From positions 1,618,789 through 1,682,788 of the forward strand of contig JAJEKV010000079.1 in assembly GCA_021234155.1 (NCBI GenBank): 64,000 nt of DNA, written 5' to 3'. Shown here piece by piece: positions 55,165-64,000 of this stretch; position 1 is the stretch's first letter; every line of letters starts with the position of its first letter. This DNA is from Isoetes taiwanensis. Its lineage: Eukaryota > Streptophyta > Lycopodiopsida > Isoetales > Isoetaceae. A model generated the notes under the pieces. It ran no database searches. It worked only from the letters and a program-made list of their open reading frames with translations, and was not told the DNA's origin. Made by a program: the position numbers and the translations under genes.

Positions 55165-58100
55165 GTGATTTCGGTTACTCGAAATCATAGCACTGACCAC
55201 TCGCTAGTTCGGTAGTCAGGAGAGAGAGTTTAAGCTAGAGTGATTGTTTGGCTCTCTGATGTTTGGTTTTGTGCTAGGTTAAGGTAATAGGATGTAAGTT
55301 TTAAGAAGTTTAGGGCGACTGGAAGACCCAAGTTTCGAGGAGCTATAACTTTTTGTAGGTAGCTCGGATGAAGGCGAAAACGGCTCCAATGGATCGGGCA
55401 CCTTCCAAATACCCTAGGGGGCACGTTTCCCGAGTCAAAGAGACAGCAGGCCGCCGAAAAATGAAAAGGGGCGCTGCTGTACTCAGAGGTGTTTCTTTTG
55501 AAAAATAAAAGCCGTATAAGCAACGCAGCACCCCATACGGTCGCGCGTATTTTTATACGCGCCCGTTAAAAAAAATTTTATAAAAAAAATTAATATTTTT
55601 TTGAAAATTTTAATAAAAAGTTAACAGTTAAAATTTGAATTTTGAACCATAATTTCGGACGTGTGCTTTCTCTGAGCGCTCGAAATTTTTCGCCATAGCC
55701 GGACTTAAGCTCCAAACTCGCCATAGCTGATCTCCACGCCTCCCTTGCATCTGCCCCTACGCCTCGATTACCCGCATTTAAGTGTCGCCCGTCCTGGCGA
55801 AGGCACCTTTCTCCTCCCTTGCTGTTCTTTTTGTTAGTATAACCATGCCGCTTCAAGCTAACCGTGGACTGAAGAAGTTAAAAGCGTATTCCAGCTATTT
55901 GCCGCGCTAGTCGAGCATCTTGCCGACGAAGACCCTATGATAGACACCATCCTTGGTCTTTTCGTCAAGCACTTTGTCGAGGGCCGAAGAGTCCCCTACC
56001 CTATCTTCCACTTCAACGAAGCTTTATCAAGTTTAATGAAGCCGTCCGGGCCTATACCCTCGTGGAGCAGCCGGACCGCATGGGCTGTGGTGGTTAAGTT
56101 TACCCCTCGCCCGAGGACCGATGACGACCACCGCTTGTTGAATGAAGCCTGAGGATCATGCATCTTACGAGAGTGGAAGACTTGCAGCAGATAGCGATTC
56201 TCCACCGCATATAGAATGGACCGCTTTTATTACTTGGGAAAGGTCAGATACTCACATACCAAGAATACTTTAATCTTCCTACTACCTTCTCTTGGAATGA
56301 AAGCCTTAACGACTTCATTTTTGAAAATGTTCCGCCAAGGTTTAGCCAATGCCACGGAATCCATCCAAGAAGACATGCGGGCACACCGGGACCGGTACCA
56401 CATCGGGAGATTGCCCCACGATACAAATGCGTCGATAAAGAGGCCGGATCGAAGAGCGAGAGCGGTTCCAAAAGGAAGGAGAGACCCTCATAGCCCGGCA
56501 GAGTGGGGAATCAGCAGTTGACCAAAGAAGATCACCAGGTCGGTGGATCAGCAAACAACCTTGATGTTGACCAACAGGACCTAGGTGTGGCCCCGAACGC
56601 TAATCCCCGTGAAAACCCCGCCGACGTGAACCAGTACCAAGCACCCACGCTACCCGTCGAGCGGGTAACCGGAGATTGAAGAGAACGAAGTCCAAACCCT
56701 GTTAAGAGTGGGGTGCACTATAAGACCCGATCGCGGCCGGATGCAACAATCGCCAAGAAGACATCGCCCGTAGACGGAGCAAGATCGTTCACCGGACAAA
56801 GCATCCTTCAACCGGGCGGAAATCCATTCCGTCGCTTAAGGCGACTTTAAACCGCTGAAGCCCCATAGGTATCGGGCCGCACGGTAGCACCCTGAGATAC
56901 GTGAAGTATCGGTGCCTACCGAAAGCCATTGATTCACGGCCCCTTCCAAATGGCTTGTACGGAGATCGCCCGAATTTAAAACCGACCTAAGGTTCCAAGC
57001 TTTTATGATCCTCCGCCCTCTCCGGAGGCTACCGAGGCTTACCTCGTCGAAGCTTTTCTGACGCCAACCTTTTTATGCGCCCATACACGCATAAGCGGGT
57101 CACCATCATGCCCAAGGACCTCCAAATGGGTAAGGATCCGAGGGGATTTTAGGTGATTAAACGACCGCCTTTTTTTTTTGTAAAATTTTTTGTAACTTAT
57201 CCATGTACTAGTCCCATTTTGGGTTGTGAATATAAAAGTAATTTTTTTGGAAATAGATTATTAAGTAAATAATAATTTTAATAATAATTTTGGGAAACAT
57301 GCCAAAAAGTATAAAACCCCTTTTGGGCCATTAGGGTTTATTTTTCCTTCTTGCTTCAGCCTCCTTTCCTCCTCCTTCGCCTTCAACCCTCATGGCTCGC
57401 CCAACCTTGCAAAGCAAGCAGTGGTATTTGGATCTGAGAGCATTGGGACCCCAGCTTCCTTTTTGATCTTCTTCACCCCCTACCTCGCCCAAAGTAGTAG
57501 ACCTTATCTCCAACATGCAGCCATCCAGATTATGCCGCTTTTCTTCGGGCCAGTGAGGAGATTGTACCGCATGCGCTTTAAACGAAGACGATGAGCAACT
57601 CTACCTTGACTTCCATACCCCTCCCTAGATGTTAGGGGTGATGAGCATGGCCGCAATGTCATCAAAGGCATCGGTTATAGGGACCGACCTCCCTATTGTC
57701 ACAATAGATCGGGAAACTTGTTTTGAGGTTCGATTCGCGACCGGCCATCATTATGGACCAAAGACATAGAGGATGAGGAGATTCCTCGCCGAAAGCATTC
57801 TTCACGCCTACCCTCCTCGACCTTTAAGATGACGAAGTCGCCAACGAGCAGGATTTTGTAAGGTGGAAGGAACTTGCCACGTAGGCCCCCGCCAAATTTA
57901 AAAAGCCCTCAAGCTCGAAGGGTTAAACCTTCCCACCGTATCTTTGAATGACCAAGAGTACCTGATTTTTGAGGATATCATGTGGGCCTACCGCGTTCTT
58001 CACGGGGATCCGCCAAGAAGAAGATAGAGATTCTCTATGATCTTGCGAGTATTGCCAAGATGACTTCATCGACTTCACCACACCGTTGTTGCAACCCGCG

Positions 58101-59815
58101 ACAAGTAGAGAACCTATTGGCATATCAGGGTTGAAGAGCAGAGCCCGCTGAGACTCTTTTGTCACTTCGCCAGCTTCTTGTTAAGTGACACACCCCAAAT
58201 CCTCCTAAGAGCATTTTTATACCAGACACGCCTACTTTTTTCGACCCGCCTTTGCAAATCACCATGGGAGAGGTGGATCAAGACGAGGAAGACCTTTGGG
58301 ACACCAAGGTCAGCCTTAAGGATGACAAGGAAGAGGAAGAGAGGAGAAGCTTCCCATCAACTTGAGAAAGAAGCTTGAGACCTCCACCCACCCTCGTGTT
58401 AGGACAATGGGGAACCATGTGGCCCGATTCTTTCTCTCGGCCCGCCAAGGAGAGGTGCTATTTTTCTCCAAGAACCTAGGGCCTTCCTCCAAGCTTCTTG
58501 GTGGGCGCCCGAGCCATATCCACTTCAGCGGCCATAAGAAGATTGACTATCACGCCACCACCATTACTTTGGTCCGCCGGATTTGGCTATAGCAAGATTG
58601 GGGACGTGGCGGGCCGCGCTAACATGCACCTCCTTGTGGCGGCACCTTTGGCTACTTGCTTGCCACCGAGGCGCAGCCGAGTCATCCCCTCTCGCTAGCC
58701 CCAGCCCCCACTTTGATGCGCTACCATCCACCTCCTCACCAATGGATCTAAGACGAGGGACCCAGCTCCTAGATGATTGTATTATGTATTTTGCATTTTG
58801 AAATAGTCAGTAAAATTTTCATTGGCAATGTCTTAACCCATGGTTATCACTGTGATGTGTTATCCTTTATGATTACCGCCTATTGTATCAATCAATACGT
58901 AATGCCAATATAATTTTGAATGGGTCTCTTCCATGATGCGTCATTATATCTCTTTGGAATTCTTTGGTACTATATACTTATTCCGCCGCTTTGCGTAAGA
59001 AACACTAGAGGAGTAATAAGAGAGGATCACATACCGATATTGAGGGATGACCAAGGACCTCCCCGAACAAGATTACGGCCAAAGGTATGGAGAGTATCCG
59101 AGCGAAAAGTGGAGATGAGATGGCGAATCGCAGAGCCGTAAGAACCATATGATCCCACAAGGGATGGCGATAGTTACCCTCCTCCCGAACCGCCTTTGAT
59201 GATCCGAAATGGACCCTTTGCCGCACATGGGACTACCGGAATATGTCCGACATGAAGCTTTCGAGGATGCCAATGACCACCTCCGCAAATCTTCCACGCA
59301 CTAAGGAGGCTTTTTCAATCTCCTCATTATTAGCCCCACTTGGGATTATCAATCCGCTATCATCCAGTGCTTGGGCACGCTATAAGCTCGCTCGAGCCGT
59401 ATGCGTGAGAGTGTGCGCTATTCCGTCATGTATCCCTTTGCAAACCCCCTAAGCCGGATCCTCTAGTTTGTGTTCCTATGTTTCAAGATGGCTAAGGAAA
59501 TGGCCTCAGATCGTGTCCACTTATGTATTATATAACTATAAGTTTATAACTACTTCCAAGATGAACTTCTTTAATGTAACCGCTTTCATTGTAATTAAAA
59601 TCTTCCGGTCCTCGTCGTTCACTTTGTTTTCTCGACACTACCTAAAATGACCTTGTTGTGACACTTATCACATCGTACTTTTTCTTACATCATCTTATGT
59701 TTAATATAGACGGCACGCAATGCCGCCCGCGCATACCCTCAAACGCCAAATGGTTAACACCAACAAGAATTGATGTTAATGAAAAAGACAAATTTTAGGC
59801 GAAGTTACGTGCCTA
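55165..59815 (+). other. 4.6-kb leader between primer-binding site and gag
   Basis: Many short frames on both strands, none with a motif I recognise. A/T-rich blocks at about 55560-55640, 57160-57310, 58760-58920 and 59490-59700 separate G/C-rich, coding-like blocks. Chromoviruses normally start gag a few hundred bases after the primer-binding site, so this is either a nested insertion or captured sequence. I cannot name it. Confidence 0.5.
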
Positions 59816-59829
59816 TGTGTTGCATGCTA

Positions 59830-60900
59830 ACCCACCACAAAGATGTACAAGAAGACGGACCGGAAGCTACCCTACTCGCAACCTAGTCCACCTACACAGC
59901 AGCCGCCCCCCACCACAAACCAGCCCCGCACTGCTGAAAGAGGCCCCCGGCCAAAACGCCGCGACGAGTTCTCTAGAGACAAGGTTACCTCCTCAAAGTC
60001 CGCCACTTCGTCATCCAATCGTCCGTATCATCCGGTGGCCATGCAAAGCCGAGATAAGGAGTACCGCAAGACGGTTGATACAAACCTATAACTAGTATAT
60101 GGAAGAATAGAAATTGGCCCGCTTTTGATGGGAAATCTAGAGGGATTGAATGCCAATCCCCGTTGGACGAAAATGAAGGAGTTTGGTCGAGGTCCTATGG
60201 CATGACGCAGAAGGATACAGAAAGGTTGCCACCACAAACCTTACCGAGCTGCCCGTGATTTGGTGGAGGGGCTATGCCGAGCCAAACATCCGACAAGAGT
60301 AGATGCAACTTCAGAAAGTTTGCCAAGGCCTTCAAAGCGCATTATGTGCCCCGCACATAAATGCCAACAGATCCGTGACTTTCTACTGTTTGGAGCAGAA
60401 GAGTATGTCCGCATGTGCCACACGAATGAGTTTATGCCGAGGCTATATGTACCCGGGATGAATGAAAAAGGGCAAAACGGAAGGCTATATTGAGGGGTTG
60501 GCACCATCGATCAAACGGATGGTTAAGGCCATAGACCCTCAAATCGCTTGCATAGGTTTAGGCTAAAGCATTGAGCCCTCGAGGAGGACACACCAAGGAA
60601 TCAGATCCGCGCCCGCCTTACTTGCAACCACGCCTCCGTCCACACCTTACAAACCCCGCCACCAAGTCCGGGCTCTCGCCATAACTCTTATGGTCGCCGA
60701 AAAAAGAAAGTCACCTTCAAAGACGCCTCGATAAATCGAATAATGTCGGCAAGGAAGTTCGAACCTTTACGCCTATTCCTAAAGAGGCTCGAGAACAAAT
60801 CGCCGAGATAAAACATGCTACAGGTGTATGCGACCCGGCCACTTTATGCAAAATTGTCCCTACGTCACGCAGACTGCCCAGCTGGCCATGGCCGACCTTG
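59830..60900 (+). pseudogene. Gag of the chromovirus
   Basis: A Pro/Ser/Arg-rich start (YSQPSPPTQQPPPTTNQPRT) is followed by a broken gag core (FMPRLYVPGMNEK, then LAPSIKRMVKAIDPQ) and the knuckle [14 protein letters not shown] (C-x2-C-x4-H-x4-C) at about 60817-60858. The last part is in frame with the protease-RT polyprotein. At least four frame breaks precede it. Confidence 0.75.
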
Positions 60901-62540
60901 ATTGGGATGATCTTGAGTCCACACCACATGTCGAGGACGAGGCTCCCGAGTACATTCACAGTGCGTCTCATATTCTTGCAGCCATTGAAACTGGCAACAC
61001 TGAAAGTCAGCCTTCCGTTATTTCCACCATCGGCCAAGTAGACAGTAAGCCTTTCATAATTTTGATGGATACGGGTAGTACACATAATTTTGCTTTTCCT
61101 AGAATGGCCCAAGTATTGCAGCTTGAAACATTGAGATCCCGACCAAAGCCAGTCACGCTCGCCAGTGGTAAGATCAGGCACACCCATGGCCGTCGCATTA
61201 ACCTTAAGATGGAGTTGCCAGGTGCACCAGTTGCCTTGGGTGCCGAGTTAATGGACATTGGCAAATATGATCTTATTGTTGGTATGGAATTTTTGGCATC
61301 TGCAAAGGCCAATATAGACTGCGAGAAACGTGAGGTTACCTTCAACGCCGCCAATGGAGCCCGCGTGACTATAAAAGGTGATCCATTCAACCCTATTATG
61401 CAGTCTATGTCCATCAGACAGTTAGATAAAGCTATACGCCAGGAAAAGCTCCTCTGCGTCATTAGACTTGCCTCCATTGAGTCAGATGCTAAACAGAAGT
61501 GGGTAATCGATACCTTGCCAGAGGGGATTGCTAACCTTCTCCGAGAATTTAGTGATCTTTTTCCAGATGAGATCCGGAAGCTTCCTCCTTTTAGAGGGGT
61601 AGAATGCGAGATAGCTTTGGAACCAGGTACTAAGCCTACCAGTAAGGCCCCGTACCGAATGAGTCCTCCAGAGTTGGCAGAGCTTAAGAAGCAACTTCAG
61701 GAGTTACTAAACCTAGGTTTCATTCGACCTAGTGTTTCGCCTTTTGGCGCCCCTATCCTTTTTGTTAAGAAAAAGGATGGCTCCTTGAGGATGTGTATTG
61801 ATTATAGGCAGCTCAATAAGCATACCATCAAGAATCGCTATGCTTTGCCTAGGGCAGATGATCTAATGGACCAGTTGCAAAAGGCCAAATATTTCTCAAA
61901 GATTGATTTACGCTCCGGATACCATCAGATAAGGATAAAGGAGGAGGATATCCATAAGTCTGCTTTTCGCACTAGATATGGGCATTATGAGTTTACCGTT
62001 ATGCCTTTTGGATTAACTAATGCCCCTGCAACTTTCATGCGGTTGATGAATGACGTCTTTCGCCAATATTTGGATGATTTTGTTGTTATTTTCTTCGACG
62101 ACATTCTCATCTATAGTAAAACTTTGAAGGAGCATGAGCAACATCTTAGGTTGGCTCTACAAAAGTTAAGGCGTCACCAACTCTTTGCCAAGTTCTCTAA
62201 GTGCAAGTTTGCCACTCCCAAGGTGGATTATTTGGGACATATCATTTCAGCAGAGGGAATTGCTACAGATCCAGCAAAAATAGAAGCAGTAAGGGATTGG
62301 CCTATTCCGGGTAATGTTTCGGAAGTCCGAAGTTTCTTGGGACTAGCGGGATATTACCGGAAATTTGTTAAGGATTTTGCAACAATTGCCGCACCTCTTA
62401 CTGATCTCACAAAGCACGAGAAGGTGAAGGATTGGATGGAACATTGGAAAGCAAAAGTCCAGATGAGTTTTCAGCTTAAGGATGCTTTAACGCGTCGCAC
62501 CCAGTCCTTACATTGCCCGATCCCGAAAAGGATAAGCTAG
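60828..62540 (+). CDS. Chromovirus pol: protease and reverse transcriptase (570 aa open)
   Basis: The longest open frame in the window. Residues about 75-100 hold the protease site ([17 protein letters not shown]), followed by [20 protein letters not shown] and [22 protein letters not shown] runs from about residue 280: [20 protein letters not shown], then [36 protein letters not shown] (catalytic Asp), [17 protein letters not shown] and [17 protein letters not shown] (FFDD at residue about 422), then [16 protein letters not shown]. It enters RNase H and is ended by a frameshift near 62470. The frame is open upstream of the Met at 60828 through the gag knuckle, so this start is only nominal: the protein is part of a gag-pol polyprotein. 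Confidence 0.9.
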   Translation: MRPGHFMQNCPYVTQTAQLAMADLDWDDLESTPHVEDEAPEYIHSASHILAAIETGNTESQPSVISTIGQVDSKPFIILMDTGSTHNFAFPRMAQVLQLETLRSRPKPVTLASGKIRHTHGRRINLKMELPGAPVALGAELMDIGKYDLIVGMEFLASAKANIDCEKREVTFNAANGARVTIKGDPFNPIMQSMSIRQLDKAIRQEKLLCVIRLASIESDAKQKWVIDTLPEGIANLLREFSDLFPDEIRKLPPFRGVECEIALEPGTKPTSKAPYRMSPPELAELKKQLQELLNLGFIRPSVSPFGAPILFVKKKDGSLRMCIDYRQLNKHTIKNRYALPRADDLMDQLQKAKYFSKIDLRSGYHQIRIKEEDIHKSAFRTRYGHYEFTVMPFGLTNAPATFMRLMNDVFRQYLDDFVVIFFDDILIYSKTLKEHEQHLRLALQKLRRHQLFAKFSKCKFATPKVDYLGHIISAEGIATDPAKIEAVRDWPIPGNVSEVRSFLGLAGYYRKFVKDFATIAAPLTDLTKHEKVKDWMEHWKAKVQMSFQLKDALTRRTQSLHCPIPKRIS

Positions 62541-62884
62541 TGGCAATGGATGCTAGTAAGATTGCTACCGTGGAGTCCTCATGCGTGAGGGAGGGTTATT
62601 GCCTATGATTCAAAGAAAAAATGAACGAAAACAGAACAAATGATACCCTACCCATGATCGTGAATTGTTAGCAGTTGTTCGTGCTCATGGATATGGAGAC
62701 ACTACCTTCTTGGTAGAAAATTTCAGCTAGATACCCATCATCCAAAGTCTCCGCTATTTATCCACCCACCAAATCTCAATCTCCTCACGAGAAGATGGAT
62801 GGAATTTCTCGAGGAATATGACTTTGAGATTATGTATAAGCCCAGGAAGCACAATGTGGTTGCGATGCGTTATCACGCCATCCT
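62470..62884 (+). pseudogene. RNase H of the chromovirus, frame-broken
   Basis: Pieces in several frames: [18 protein letters not shown] (first catalytic Asp in MDAS), GVLMREGG, TYPTHDRELLAVVRAH (the Y-x-x-x-x-x-E-L-L-A block), and ISSREDGWNFSRNM. At least four indels in 400 bp, much denser than in the RT just upstream. Confidence 0.75.
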
Positions 62885-64000
62885 TTGGTAACCCGAACCC
62901 ATTGTAATGCAATTTCTACACTCACCAGTGAGTTTGGGAAACAGATAGAACAGACCTTGGCCACGGATCCCGAGTTCTGTGAAGTTTGGGGTAGCTTGAG
63001 TAAGGAGGCACGCACAGATAAAGAACGCGAAGCTTTCCGTTCGTATAAGAAAGAAGGCAACTTGCTATATTACAAGGATAAGTTGTGTGTACCTGAGACC
63101 TCCGGAGTACGTAAGCTGATCCTCCCTGACACCCACAACAGCCCTATAGCTGGACATGCGAGTTTTATGAAGACCTACTTTAAGATCCGCTCCAGTTATT
63201 TCTGGCCTTCGATGAAAAAGGATATTGCTAGATACATTAAGCAGTGTCAGGTATGTCAACAAACCAAGGCTGAACAATTAAGAGTTCCAGGAGAGTTGCA
63301 ACCTCTGGATGTGCCCAACGCCAAGTGGGAAGTCATCACCATGGATTTCATTGTGGGCCTTCCACGCATCTCCGGGATATGATGCGTTAATGGTGGTAGT
63401 CGACAAATTATCGAAAATGGCTCATTTCTTGCCATGTCGTACCACCGATACCACCTTCGATACCGCTCTACTATTTGCCAAGGAGATCTTCAGATTACAC
63501 GGAATGCCACGGGTTATCGTATCCGACAGGGATCCCAAATTTGTAAGTGCATTCTGGAAAGATTTCTTTGCCACCATACAGACCAAGCTTGCTATGAGTA
63601 CGCATATCATCCTCAAAACGATGGTCGACAGAACGCACTCAATCGCATTATAGAGGATATGCCGTGGGTTATGTGTGGAGTAAGCAATCACAATTGGGTT
63701 GACTATATTTATCCGGGTTGAGTTCGCCACAACAAAGATGAAGCGCAGAATCTTCCAAGATGTCTCCCTTTATGATAAATTATGGTTATCAATGTCTTAC
63801 TCCGCATTATGGCATAACCCCGCTTCTAAAGTGGAGGTTTCTCAACAACTCCTCTTGGAGATGCAAGCTAGTCGAAGAAGTTCGTGGTTATTTATTAGTC
63901 GCGACGAGTCGCCGAAGAGTGTAGCCGATAAGCAATGTAACCCCACACGCTTTCCGTGGGTGAATCAGTTTGGCTTAAGATTAAGGTGAAACAAGCCAAG
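62885..64000 (+). pseudogene. Integrase of the chromovirus (C-terminus outside window)
   Basis: 62885-63382 holds the zinc domain (PDTHNSPIAGHASFMKTYF, CQVCQQTK) and the start of the core (WEVITMDFIVGLP, first Asp). 63309-63653 continues with MVVVDKLSKMAHFLPCRTTD and VIVSDRDPKFVSAFWKDFFA (second Asp). The third block reads YHPQNDG then shifted QNALNRIIEDM, so the catalytic Glu of the usual DGQTER motif is not readable. The last bases give VWLKIKVKQAK, part of the C-terminal domain. No chromodomain is reached. Confidence 0.85.

Larger units (their letters stand above)
53488..64000 (+). mobile_element. Chromovirus (Ty3/gypsy), long, 5' LTR to integrase, runs off window
   Basis: 5' LTR, iMet primer-binding site, a 4.6-kb leader without recognisable proteins, gag with knuckle, protease, RT, RNase H and integrase, all on the plus strand. 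The left flank CAGGA (53483-53487) is the presumptive target duplication, to be sought after the 3' LTR. The window ends in the integrase C-terminus. Confidence 0.9.

Noticed and set aside
60717-61477. Two 156-codon minus-strand frames
   Set aside because: Both are opposite the chromovirus protease-RT frame, which has clear motifs; they are shadows.
53488-64000. Endogenous pararetrovirus (caulimovirid)
   Set aside because: An LTR, iMet primer-binding site directly after it and an integrase are present, which identify a Ty3/gypsy retrotransposon; no movement protein or coat features were seen.

Overview
This is a repeat-dominated plant nuclear window. The evidence is a degenerate PLS-class pentatricopeptide-repeat (PPR) gene plus PPR fragments (a family greatly expanded in land plants), chromovirus Ty3/gypsy elements with a chromodomain, an LTR element with an archaeal/plant-type RNase H, and a plant-type L1 LINE carrying a zf-RVT finger. 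A Tf1/sushi/Tcn1-like LTR element and the style of the PPR repeats would fit a fern, lycophyte or bryophyte better than a flowering plant, but no marker settles the species.

Layout. 1-5.6 kb: tandem duplications, a PPR relic and a 5'-truncated non-L1 LINE with a tetranucleotide tail. 5.65-7.8 kb: a 2.16-kb compound foldback (about 1 kb + 1 kb inverted arms around a 180-bp spacer). 7.8-14.6 kb: non-coding DNA with old direct repeats and a perfect 15-bp hairpin. 14.6-15.2 kb: the only open frame that looks like an ordinary intact host gene, a 201-aa DUF1645/MAKR-like protein on the minus strand. 15.6-16.1 kb: a MITE-like inverted repeat. 16-21.8 kb: no gene, one tRNA-like relic, a 62-bp triple repeat and a polypyrimidine tract. 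21.9-23.4 kb: a frame-broken PPR gene. 25.75-36.67 kb: a complete but decayed 10.9-kb Tat-like Ty3/gypsy element on the minus strand with 2.45-kb LTRs and a second RNase H placed ahead of the reverse transcriptase. 38-41 kb: short tandem repeats and a diverged chromovirus LTR. 41.3-53.5 kb: an assembly of broken elements: a non-autonomous LTR element containing a LINE (minus), a chromovirus fragment (minus), a Tf1/sushi-like gag-pol without visible integrase (plus) and an L1 3' end (minus). 53.5-64 kb: a long chromovirus (plus) with a 1.66-kb LTR, an iMet primer-binding site, an unexplained 4.6-kb leader, then gag, protease, RT, RNase H and integrase running off the window.

Most coding capacity is therefore retroelement polyprotein broken by small indels. 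Comparison of paired copies inside the window (the two LTRs; the two foldback arms) shows that many differences are CAG/CTG in one copy against CG, CGG or CCG in the other. That bias suggests part of the frame damage may be base-calling error at CHG-methylated cytosines rather than true decay, so every 'pseudogene' call here should be read with that in mind.
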